Of a stretch of DNA of 7,026 bases, positions 1 through 5,390 are shown one piece after another (position 1 is the first letter of the stretch; each line of letters begins with the position of its first letter). The stretch is from contig PWWM01000217.1 of assembly GCA_003561495.1 (NCBI GenBank), positions 1 to 7,026 on the forward strand, read 5' to 3'. The notes below the pieces were generated by a model. The model did not search any database and was not told the origin of the DNA. It saw nothing but the letters and a program-made list of their open reading frames with translations. The translations under genes and the position numbers were made by a program. The stretch is from Gammaproteobacteria bacterium (GTDB lineage Bacteria > Pseudomonadota > Gammaproteobacteria > Xanthomonadales > Wenzhouxiangellaceae).

Positions 1-9
1 GCGGCATTC

Positions 10-35
10 GTAGGTCGGCCCTACGCGGCCGACGG
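10..35 (+). repeat. GTAG-headed REP palindrome, variant 1
   Basis: This 26-bp element starts with GTAG, followed by a 7-bp stem (GTCGGCC at 14-20, GGCCGAC at 27-33) around the loop CTACGC. It has the same layout as the REPs at 4375, 4497 and 6844, but the stem carries paired changes (GGGG/CCCC becomes GGCC/GGCC), so pairing is kept while sequence differs. The loop contains CTAC, complementary to the GTAG head. GTAG-headed REPs are the known substrates of RAYT (TnpA-REP) transposases. It lies just beyond the 3' end of the minus-strand operon and could act as an mRNA 3' stabiliser; there is no T-run, so it is not a standard terminator. Confidence 0.8.
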
Positions 36-73
36 ACAACGTTCAAATCTGCCCCCACCGCTTTGATGGCGTG

Positions 74-1198
74 TCAACCGGTCGGTTCATCGTAGCCACT
101 CAGTTCAAGATAACCGCGACCCAGCGGTTCGCCGCTTTCACGATCGGTAATATCCACCATGCCTTCCCAGTACGGCACGGACTGATACCAGCGCTGGGCA
201 TCAAAGACCGGCTGGACGCGAATGGAAAGCTCGGCCGGGAAAATTTCCAGGTCCCATGCCAGCGGCCACTGCACACCCCTGGGGTCGGTCCACCAGCGGG
301 TGATTTCGGCGCTGAAATCTTCGTAACCGAGAATTCTCGCGCTGCCGTCGCTCTCGACCACCACCCCGGCCGACCAGCGCGACGCCTCGCCGTCGTGGTC
401 GCGCAGGCGATAGACCATGACATCGCGGCCGTCATCGAACTGCAGGGCAAACCAGTCCCAGCCGGCCAGGGTGTCGGACAACTGGTTGGAGCCCCATTCG
501 CGATCCAGCCAGGCCTGTCCGGTGACCTCGCGCCATTCATCGTCCAGGCGGACCCGGCCCTCGGCGGTCATCCTGGTGGCCGAGTAATAGCGCGAGGCAT
601 TGCCCGGTTCCGGGCCCTTGCGGCTGTAACCCTGGTCGCCCTGGAACACGATCGGTCGGGTCTTTTGCAGATCGAGATCCAGGGCGAAGGGACCGGCATC
701 CATGTCCAGTGACCAGCCATCGGGGATGGCTTCGACCTGCCAGTCGCGCAGCCACCAGCGCTCGGGCTCGGCGCCGGCCAGGCCCAGTGCGCCGCGGGCG
801 AAACGCTCACTCTGAAAGAATCGTTGCTCGCGGCCATCGCTCAGGGCCAGATGCGCCATCCACAACTCATCGGTGGTCCAGTCCGAATCGCGCGGCGCCG
901 ATTCATCAAGACCGAATCGAAACAAGGTGTACTGAAAGCCGAGCCGATCGCCGTCGGCGGTGTCCAGGTTGCCGACGAAATACCACCATTCGCTGCGATA
1001 TTCAGGATGTGACCCGTGGTCAGCGGGAAAGGCCAGCGGCACGGGCTCGGTCACCTGGCGAAAGTGCTCGGGTGCTTCGCCGAGTACGTCGGCCAGGCTG
1101 ATCTGGCCGGTTTCGGGTTCGGGTGAGATCGTCTGGCGCGCCAGCCAGCCGACCAGCACGGCCACGATCAGCAGCAATATGACCAGGTCCTTTTTCAT
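74..1198 (-). CDS. AttH/CrtC-type lipocalin-like protein, membrane-anchored
   Basis: This 374-residue protein belongs to the lipocalin-like CrtC/AttH family (COG5621, often labelled secreted hydrolase or carotenoid 1,2-hydratase). Residues 5-19 are a hydrophobic signal anchor after a KK start, with no lipobox cysteine, so the body should sit in the periplasm tethered to the inner membrane. Family motifs are clear: HPEYRSEWWYFVGNL at 64-78, SRYYSATRM at 202-210, AWLDREWGSN at 229-238, GWDWFALQFDDGR at 246-258, and GYLELSGY near the C-terminus. The ATG at 1198 has an AAGGG Shine-Dalgarno six bases upstream. It is the last gene of an operon with an FtsX-type permease and a LolD-type ATPase, the arrangement of AttEFGH systems. 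A true carotenoid hydratase role is unlikely, because no carotenoid genes are nearby and family members in this operon context are transporter partners. The substrate is unknown. Confidence 0.88.
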   Translation of the reverse strand: MKKDLVILLLIVAVLVGWLARQTISPEPETGQISLADVLGEAPEHFRQVTEPVPLAFPADHGSHPEYRSEWWYFVGNLDTADGDRLGFQYTLFRFGLDESAPRDSDWTTDELWMAHLALSDGREQRFFQSERFARGALGLAGAEPERWWLRDWQVEAIPDGWSLDMDAGPFALDLDLQKTRPIVFQGDQGYSRKGPEPGNASRYYSATRMTAEGRVRLDDEWREVTGQAWLDREWGSNQLSDTLAGWDWFALQFDDGRDVMVYRLRDHDGEASRWSAGVVVESDGSARILGYEDFSAEITRWWTDPRGVQWPLAWDLEIFPAELSIRVQPVFDAQRWYQSVPYWEGMVDITDRESGEPLGRGYLELSGYDEPTG

Positions 1199-1227
1199 GC
1201 GCTGCCCTTGTTCATGAACTGCTTCAT
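1195..1227 (-). CDS. 10-codon mini-ORF bridging permease and AttH-like gene
   Basis: Reading leftwards, the permease stop and an ATG share a base (TGATG), opening a short frame MKQFMNKGSA. Its TGA overlaps the ATG of the AttH-like gene (ATGA). It has a Shine-Dalgarno of its own, AAAGG at 1238-1234, six bases before its ATG. The following gene has AAGGG at the same six-base spacing, lying inside the mini-ORF. Such an arrangement would let ribosomes leaving the permease step through a very short cistron into the next gene. It could equally be the remnant of an older, longer N-terminus that lost frame, or chance. Whether the peptide is made or matters cannot be told from sequence. Confidence 0.35.
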   Translation of the reverse strand: MKQFMNKGSA

Positions 1228-3662
1228 CAGTTGCCTTTAAGCATTCCAGCCGGATCGCGGCGGGCGATCTTCCAGGCCGGGTAAATTCCGGCCAGCAAAC
1301 CGGCCAGCAAGGCCAGTGGAATCAGCACCAGCCACGGTCCGATCGGCAGGGTGAAGCCCACACTCCAGCCGAATGCCCGCGGCTGCACGGCCAGTGACAA
1401 GACGGCATGAATCATCAGGCTGATCGGCACGGCCAGCAAGGCCGCGGCCGCGGCCAGGCCGGTGGTCTGGACCATCACCCAGCGGGCCAGGCCGCCGCGG
1501 GTCAGGCCCAGTGCACGCAGGGTGGCGTATTCGCGCCCGCGCTCCAGGCCCAGCGCCAGCAACGCGCTGATCAAGGCAATGGCGGCAATGATGCCGACCA
1601 GCACGGCCAGCGCCCAGGTGATGCGGAAGGTGCGATCGAATACCTCCAGGGTTTGTCGGCGGACTTCATGGCGGTCGGTGGTGACGACGGCCTCGTCGAG
1701 CTCGCCCAGGCGCTGGTACAGAGCGTCGCGATCGATATCGTCGGCAAAATACAGGCCGATGCTGTCGCGGTAGGGGTCATTGAACAGATCGCGGTAGACG
1801 GCGTTGTGCAGGGCGATGGTGCCGCGATCGCTGGCATAGTCGCGGTATATGCCGACGACCTGGGCGCTGAAAGTCTGATCGGGCGTGGGGATGTCGATGC
1901 TCTGGCCGATCTGCAGGTTGCGATGCCGGGCCAGCGGTTCGCTGACCAGCAAGCCCTGGCCGGTCAGGAATGCTTCACGGGCTGATTCCCCGCCACCGGC
2001 CAGCCATTCGAATCCCTGCCAGGCCGGCTCGGGCGTATCGTAGGCGGCCAGGTTGACGCCTTCGCCGAGATCGCGCTGGCGCACGCTGGACAGTGACTCG
2101 ATTTCCGGCCACTCGGCCAGTTGGTCGAACAGCTCGGGTCCAATGCGGCCCTGGCTGAGAGTCAGGTAGGTATCGGCGCGCAGCAAGCGTTCGACCCAGT
2201 CATCGACCGCGACCCGGAATCCCAGCACCATCATGGCAATGCCTGCGCTCAAACCCAGGGCCAGGCTCAATGCCGCAAGGGCCGGTCCCAGCCGTTGTCG
2301 CGCAGCCCCCAGCATGCCCAGCGCGCGTCCGGACAGCGTCAGTGGTCGAAAATGCTGCCAGGCGCGAATCAGCGCCATGCCCAGGGTCGGGGCCAGCAGG
2401 GCGCAGGCACACAAGAGCAGGAACATGCCGAACAGTACCCAGGCCAGTGCGGTCGAAAACAGGATGGCCACCAGGCCGGCGCCGGCCAGCAGGGTGACCA
2501 GGATCATGCGGACCGGGCGAGTAAGAGAAACCTGCCCATCGCTTTGACGGGAAAGCAATCCCGGCGGAATGCCCAGTGCGGCGCGCAACACCGAGGCGGT
2601 CGATGCAGTGGCCGCACCCAGCGCCAGCAGAAAAATGCCGCCATAGACCGGCCAGGTCGGCATCACATGACTGGTGGTGACCAGCCCATACAGTTCCGCC
2701 GCCGGGGCGCGAACCAGGCCCACCAGTTGATCGGCCAGCCAGGTGCCCAGTACCAGGCCCAGCAAGGCGCCCAGCCCGGCCAGCACCAGGGTTTCCCCGA
2801 TCATCAGCCGGCCCAGTTGGCCGCGGGTGACGCCGATGGCCCGCGCCATGCCGATCTGGCGTCTTCTCTGCACCAGCAGAAAAGACAGCACCGCATGGAC
2901 CACGAACAGGCCCACGGCCAGGCCAAGCAGGCTCAGGGCGGTCAGGTTGGTGCGCATGCCCTGGGTCAGGCGGGCCGCGCTGTCGCGACGTTGCTGACTG
3001 TCGACCATGACCAGCCCTTCCGGCAGGTGGGCCTCCAGCCAGTCGCGGGCATTGGCCGGAGCTTCGATCCAGGACAACTCGCCTTGCCGACCGAGCAGGT
3101 GCTGGGCATTGGCCAGGTCCATGATCAGGCGATTGTCCAGTTCGCGGCGTTGTTCGAAGGCCGCCGTCAGTTCCAGTTCGATATCGGCGCCGCCGGCGCG
3201 CACGGTGATCCTGTCGCCGATCTCGAGACCCAGGCGGTCCAGGGTGCGTTGACTGGTCATGGCGGTGCGTTCGCCGCCCACCAGCGCACCGGTGGCCGGG
3301 CCGCTCAGGCGCATCGGCCCACCCTCGGACAGGCTCAACGGATCAATCGCCAGCCATTCCAGGATCTGGTCGCCATATCGTGCCCGGGTTCGCAGGACTG
3401 GAATCAGGTCGGGCGCGCCGGAGGTGGTGGCCAGTTCGGCAAACAGGCGTTCATCCAGCGGCCCGCCGGGTTGTTCGATGCGCATGCTGTCGGTGCCGCT
3501 CAGGGCCTCGGCGGCGGCATCGAGTGATTGCATCAGCACATCGCGCATCAGCGCCACGCCGGTGACCACGGCAACCCCGGCGGCAATGCCGGTCAGCGCC
3601 AGCAGCAGTTGACCGGGGTGGCGATAGAGAAACCGCCGCGAGAACTGGATGAGCAGTTGCAT
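1227..3662 (-). CDS. ABC transporter permease with two FtsX domains (YbbP/AttFG-like)
   Basis: This 811-residue inner-membrane protein is the permease partner of the ATPase encoded just upstream. The order seen is: TM1 at about 17-39; a first periplasmic region at 40-238; FtsX core 1 (TM segments near 241-263, 291-309, 340-358) with a cytoplasmic QRRRQIGMARAIG loop at 265-277; central TMs near 386-410 and 411-432; another TM at 460-482 opening the second half; a second periplasmic region at 485-680; and FtsX core 2 (TMs near 682-706, 730-754, 773-794) with ERGREYATLRALG at 707-719. About ten TMs and roughly 800 residues match YbbP-type permeases, in which two half-permeases are fused. The start chosen is the ATG at 3662, which shares a base with the ATPase stop (TGATG); an in-frame start 16 codons further up would lie inside the ATPase gene and adds a polar, proline-rich stretch unlike the family. 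Likely role: extracting or moving an envelope substrate, by analogy. Confidence 0.9.
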   Translation of the reverse strand: MQLLIQFSRRFLYRHPGQLLLALTGIAAGVAVVTGVALMRDVLMQSLDAAAEALSGTDSMRIEQPGGPLDERLFAELATTSGAPDLIPVLRTRARYGDQILEWLAIDPLSLSEGGPMRLSGPATGALVGGERTAMTSQRTLDRLGLEIGDRITVRAGGADIELELTAAFEQRRELDNRLIMDLANAQHLLGRQGELSWIEAPANARDWLEAHLPEGLVMVDSQQRRDSAARLTQGMRTNLTALSLLGLAVGLFVVHAVLSFLLVQRRRQIGMARAIGVTRGQLGRLMIGETLVLAGLGALLGLVLGTWLADQLVGLVRAPAAELYGLVTTSHVMPTWPVYGGIFLLALGAATASTASVLRAALGIPPGLLSRQSDGQVSLTRPVRMILVTLLAGAGLVAILFSTALAWVLFGMFLLLCACALLAPTLGMALIRAWQHFRPLTLSGRALGMLGAARQRLGPALAALSLALGLSAGIAMMVLGFRVAVDDWVERLLRADTYLTLSQGRIGPELFDQLAEWPEIESLSSVRQRDLGEGVNLAAYDTPEPAWQGFEWLAGGGESAREAFLTGQGLLVSEPLARHRNLQIGQSIDIPTPDQTFSAQVVGIYRDYASDRGTIALHNAVYRDLFNDPYRDSIGLYFADDIDRDALYQRLGELDEAVVTTDRHEVRRQTLEVFDRTFRITWALAVLVGIIAAIALISALLALGLERGREYATLRALGLTRGGLARWVMVQTTGLAAAAALLAVPISLMIHAVLSLAVQPRAFGWSVGFTLPIGPWLVLIPLALLAGLLAGIYPAWKIARRDPAGMLKGN

Positions 3663-4345
3663 CAGTCCGGGTGCAGCACGCCGTGGCGCAGGTGCAGCGT
3701 GCGTTCGCACAAATCGGCGGCCTCGCGGTTGTGGGTGACCATCAACAGGGTCGCGCCGGTTTCGCGCGCCACCCGGTCGAACAGCTCCAGCACCGTTTCG
3801 GCGGTGGTCTGGTCCAGGCTGCCGGTGGGTTCGTCGGCCAGCAGCAGGTCAGGCTGGTGGATCAATGCCCGCGCGATGGCCACACGCTGTTTTTCACCGC
3901 CGGACAGGCTTTCGGGCAGGCGCGCCATCAGGCGCTCGATACCGAGCAGACCGACCAGGGCATCAAGCCGATCGCGGTCGATCTTCAAACCATTGAGCCA
4001 CAGCGGCAATTCAATGTTTTCGCGCACGCTCAGACTGTCAAGCAGGTTGAAGTCCTGAAAGACCAGCCCGACATGACGGGCGCGCAACTGGGTAATGTCG
4101 GGCTCGGGCAGGTTGGCCAGATCGCGCCCGGCCAGCGCCACCCGCCCGGAGTCGGGCCGGTCCATGCCGGCGGCCAGGTGCAGCAAGGTCGTCTTGCCCG
4201 ACCCCGACGCCCCCATGATGGCCAGCCGCTGCCCGCGCTCGAGGCTCAAGGTCAACCCTTCAAGCACCCCGACGGTCTCCGACCCGGTCCGAAACCGCCG
4301 GCTGACATCGTCCAGAACCAGAACCTGATCAGAAGAATTTCCCAT
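3662..4345 (-). CDS. ABC transporter ATP-binding protein, LolD/YbbA/MacB type
   Basis: This 227-residue cytoplasmic ATPase powers the FtsX-type permease encoded next to it. All nucleotide-binding motifs are intact: Walker A GASGSGKT at 45-52, Q-loop VFQDFN at 95-100, signature LSGGEKQR at 147-154, Walker B LLLADE at 167-172 with catalytic E172, D-loop SLD at 176-178, and the switch histidine in MVTHN (H205). Length and motif wording (DEPTGSLD, MVTHN) fit the LolD/YbbA/MacB branch, whose members pair with FtsX-fold permeases and drive mechanotransmission in the envelope instead of classical transport. It is the first gene of the minus-strand operon. The Shine-Dalgarno before the ATG at 4345 is weak (TGGA about eight bases upstream), and no convincing promoter is visible: a TAGACT -10-like hexamer at 4359-4354 lacks a -35, which would fall in the REP at 4375. 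Confidence 0.93.
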   Translation of the reverse strand: MGNSSDQVLVLDDVSRRFRTGSETVGVLEGLTLSLERGQRLAIMGASGSGKTTLLHLAAGMDRPDSGRVALAGRDLANLPEPDITQLRARHVGLVFQDFNLLDSLSVRENIELPLWLNGLKIDRDRLDALVGLLGIERLMARLPESLSGGEKQRVAIARALIHQPDLLLADEPTGSLDQTTAETVLELFDRVARETGATLLMVTHNREAADLCERTLHLRHGVLHPD

Positions 4346-4374
4346 AGCAATCCAGTCTACCGAAACCCCAAAAC

Positions 4375-4400
4375 GTAGGTCGGGGCTACGTCCCCGACGG
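4375..4400 (+). repeat. GTAG-headed REP palindrome (left member of inverted pair)
   Basis: GTAG head at 4375-4378, then a 7-bp stem (GTCGGGG at 4379-4385, CCCCGAC at 4392-4398) around loop CTACGT. It is an exact reverse complement of 4497-4522, so the two form a BIME-like pair with 96 bp between them. It sits about 30 bp upstream of the ABC ATPase start, where operon promoter elements would normally be. Confidence 0.85.
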
Positions 4401-4496
4401 GCGATGGTGGTTAAACCCCCACCTCATTGAGGTTGTCTCCGAATCTTGATTGGACATCGACGCACATCGAATTTGTGTCGTATTTTGATACATGGT

Positions 4497-4522
4497 CCGT
4501 CGGGGACGTAGCCCCGACCTAC
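4497..4522 (-). repeat. GTAG-headed REP palindrome (right member of inverted pair)
   Basis: Identical over 26 bp to the element at 4375-4400 but in opposite orientation, with the GTAG end at 4522. Transcription across the pair could form a 26-bp stem with a 96-nt loop. The same sequence and orientation recurs at 6844-6869. Confidence 0.85.
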
Positions 4523-4551
4523 ATTTAGAACAAAAAATCAACCAAACCAAA

Positions 4552-4600
4552 CCAAAAAACCAAAAAGAAGGCCCCTGACCGGGAGCCGTGGTCAGGGGCC
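4552..4600 (-). terminator. Strong leftward intrinsic terminator
   Basis: Read on the minus strand, an 11-bp perfect stem (GGCCCCTGACC at 4600-4590, GGTCAGGGGCC at 4580-4570) closes a 9-nt loop and is followed directly by TTCTTTTTGGTTTTTTGG. On the plus strand no T-run follows, so it acts leftwards. No protein gene lies to its right, which implies a leftward non-coding transcript or insulation of the ABC operon from upstream transcription. Confidence 0.8.
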
Positions 4601-4796
4601 GAGATCGCACTCGAAGCATCAGGGAGTCAGGGCCTTGGAGGGGACACTCCGAATGCGGGACGGATCATCTCAAGCCCATGGTGAAAGCTGCGTGAATGTC
4701 GGCCGCGGTTCTGACCCATCCCGAACCGGGAACTTTTGCCCGACTCGGGATTCCAAGTGAGCGTGCACCGATAGCTTCGTAAAGTTGAAACGGAGT
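4570..4796 (-). ncRNA. Candidate leftward non-coding RNA
   Basis: A strong leftward terminator at 4552-4600 has no protein gene feeding it, so a short RNA transcribed from about 4796 is a reasonable guess. A modest promoter (TTGTAA, 16 bp, GACAAT at 4829-4802) would place the start there, giving roughly 230 nt. The interval contains local hairpins: a symmetric one at 4718-4751, a 4-bp CGAG/CTCG stem at 4600-4613, and a second GGCCCTGAC copy near 4634-4626 that could compete with the terminator's first arm. I do not recognise it as 6S, tmRNA, SRP RNA or RNase P RNA. It may simply be a structured spacer. Confidence 0.28.
4718..4751. repeat. Symmetric two-step inverted repeat
   Basis: The arms are ATCCCGA (4718-4724) with TCGGGAT (4745-4751), and inside them CGGG (4727-4730) with CCCG (4739-4742), separated by matching AC/AC mismatches and closed by an 8-nt loop. 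The mirror placement of both stems and both mismatches is unlikely by chance. It could be an RNA hairpin in the candidate leftward RNA, or a binding site for a dimeric regulator. Confidence 0.6.
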
Positions 4797-4824
4797 TGGC
4801 AATTGTCAGCCCTTGTGGTAGACT
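4796..4824 (+). promoter_or_regulatory. Sigma-70-type promoter with extended -10
   Basis: TTGGCA (4796-4801, five of six consensus bases), a 17-bp spacer, then TAGACT (4819-4824), preceded by TGG at 4816-4818, which is an extended -10 element. Expected start is about 4831. It would drive the short transcript ending at the terminator 4904-4935 and, by read-through, panD and pgi. It is the best promoter visible in the window. Confidence 0.6.
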
Positions 4825-4829
4825 TACAA
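4802..4829 (-). promoter_or_regulatory. Possible leftward promoter overlapping the rightward one
   Basis: On the minus strand TTGTAA (4829-4824), 16 bp, GACAAT (4807-4802); each hexamer matches consensus in four positions. It would occupy the same DNA as the rightward promoter, so the two would compete for polymerase. Support is weak apart from the leftward terminator downstream. Confidence 0.25.
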
Positions 4830-4830
4830 C

Positions 4831-4935
4831 CAACCTAGGCAAAATCACAACGGTTAGGCTAGGTCGCAGGGCGCGAAGCGAGGTACATCACTCCGACATA
4901 TTGCCCCTCCCTCGAAACGGGGAGGGGTTTTTTTT
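4831..4935 (+). ncRNA. Candidate ~105-nt RNA: sRNA or attenuator-type panD leader
   Basis: This interval runs from the predicted start of the 4796-4824 promoter to the T-run of a strong intrinsic terminator and contains no reading frame with a ribosome site. Visible structure: ACCTAG (4833-4838) can pair with CTAGGT (4859-4864); a small CGC-GAA-GCG hairpin lies at 4872-4880; then comes the terminator. The terminator ends only 40 bp before the panD ATG, and I see no second promoter between. So either this is an independent small RNA and panD depends on read-through, or it is a regulated leader that terminates under some condition. I see no strong antiterminator (only GGGC 4869-4872 with GCCC 4903-4906), which leans towards an sRNA or fixed partial termination. 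I do not recognise a known RNA family. Confidence 0.42.
4904..4935 (+). terminator. Strong intrinsic terminator upstream of panD
   Basis: An 8-bp perfect GC-rich stem (CCCCTCCC at 4904-4911, GGGAGGGG at 4920-4927), an 8-nt loop and an uninterrupted run of eight T at 4928-4935. It lies between the best promoter in the region and panD. Confidence 0.88.
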
Positions 4936-4960
4936 CGGCCCCGGCCGGTCATTCAACACC

Positions 4961-4965
4961 AGGGA
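4961..4965 (+). promoter_or_regulatory. panD ribosome binding site
   Basis: AGGGA ends ten bases before the ATG at 4976. This favours that ATG over the in-frame GTG at 4970, which would be only four bases away. The ATG start also gives the standard PanD N-terminus MQxNMLK. Confidence 0.7.
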
Positions 4966-4975
4966 CTAAGTGACC

Positions 4976-5356
4976 ATGCAAGTCAATATGCTCAAGGCCA
5001 AGATCCATCGCGCCACCGTCACTCGGGTCGAACTCGACTACGAGGGGTCCTGCGCGATCGACGAAACCTTGCTCGAGGCCGCTGGAATTCTCGAGTACGA
5101 ACAGATACATATCTACAATATCAACAATGGCGAACGGTTCGTGACCTACGCCATTCGCGCCGAGCGCGACAGTGGTGTGATCAGCGTCAACGGCGCCGCC
5201 GCGCACAAGGCGTCGCCGGGTGATCTGATCATCATTGCCGCCTACTCGCGCATGGATGAAGCCGACGCGAAACGTCATAGCCCGCGTCTGGTCTACCCCG
5301 ACGGCGACAACCGGATCGAACGGATCGCCGGGCATATTCCGCCCCAGGCCGCCTGA
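4976..5356 (+). CDS. panD: Aspartate 1-decarboxylase precursor
   Basis: PanD decarboxylates L-aspartate to beta-alanine, which PanC joins to pantoate on the way to pantothenate and coenzyme A; it is a cytoplasmic homotetramer. The 126-residue length is typical. The proenzyme cleaves itself at Gly24-Ser25 (seen as YEGSC) and Ser25 becomes the pyruvoyl cofactor. Other residues agree with E. coli numbering: K9, H11, R54, T57, Y58, and N72 followed by GAA; position 47 is Tyr where E. coli has Trp. Start chosen at the ATG after AGGGA. The gene lies behind a strong terminator with no visible promoter of its own, so expression probably depends on read-through from the promoter near 4800. panB and panC are not in this window. 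pgi follows after 12 bp. Confidence 0.97.
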   Translation: MQVNMLKAKIHRATVTRVELDYEGSCAIDETLLEAAGILEYEQIHIYNINNGERFVTYAIRAERDSGVISVNGAAAHKASPGDLIIIAAYSRMDEADAKRHSPRLVYPDGDNRIERIAGHIPPQAA

Positions 5357-5390
5357 TGGACTGAGTCGGTGTTGCACAAAAACAACACCG
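5356..5390 (+). promoter_or_regulatory. panD-pgi junction: start-stop mini-ORF and hairpin burying the pgi start
   Basis: The panD stop overlaps an ATG (TGATG) that opens a two-codon frame, ATG GAC TGA, ending at 5364. Immediately after comes a perfect 8-bp hairpin, CGGTGTTG (5367-5374) with CAACACCG (5383-5390), loop CACAAAAA. The pgi GTG at 5369-5371 lies within its first arm. A ribosome finishing panD, or the mini-ORF, would sit on this hairpin and could open it. ACCG at 5387-5390 can alternatively pair with CGGT at 5394-5397. The structure is seen in sequence; the coupling mechanism is inference. Confidence 0.5.

Larger units (their letters stand above)
4346..4975. other. 630-bp divergent intergenic region without protein gene
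   Basis: This stretch separates the leftward ABC operon from the rightward panD-pgi pair. I see no convincing protein gene: the two minus-strand frames of 73-77 codons here lack ribosome sites, family features and credible composition. What it does contain is an inverted REP pair (4375-4522), a leftward intrinsic terminator (4552-4600), a symmetric hairpin (4718-4751), overlapping opposed promoter candidates (4796-4829) and a rightward intrinsic terminator (4904-4935). The pattern suggests one or two short RNA genes. Confidence 0.6.

Noticed and set aside
10..35. REP at the left edge as an intrinsic terminator for the ABC operon
   Set aside because: The hairpin is good but no T-run follows on either strand, so termination cannot be claimed.
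71..712. 213-codon open frame on the plus strand
   Set aside because: Antisense to the AttH-like gene; no ribosome site or recognisable domain.
2121..3527. 468-codon open frame on the plus strand
   Set aside because: It lies fully antisense to the well-supported permease, is extremely rich in Gln/Gly/Ala as expected from a GC-rich antisense frame, and shows no family motif.
3663..3710. Upstream ATG extending the permease by 16 residues
   Set aside because: It would overlap the ATPase gene by 49 bases and add a polar, proline-rich stretch unlike FtsX permeases; the TGATG start at 3662 is typical coupling.
4581..4795. Several GGA/GGGA motifs on the plus strand, resembling a Csr/Rsm-type sRNA
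   Set aside because: The terminator in this stretch works on the minus strand, not the plus; most of the motifs are not in hairpin loops and no plus-strand promoter lies upstream.
4386..4848. Two minus-strand frames of 77 and 73 codons in the intergenic region
   Set aside because: No Shine-Dalgarno, no hydrophobic or domain pattern; one runs through a REP and the terminator hairpin, the other starts with GTG inside the candidate leader. Better explained as non-coding.
4570..4935. Known structural RNAs (6S, tmRNA, SRP, RNase P) or tRNA in the intergenic region
   Set aside because: None of their conserved sequences is recognisable on either strand.
4970..4975. GTG start two codons upstream for panD
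   Set aside because: Too close to the AGGGA ribosome site, and the ATG at 4976 yields the standard N-terminus with cleavage exactly at Gly24-Ser25.
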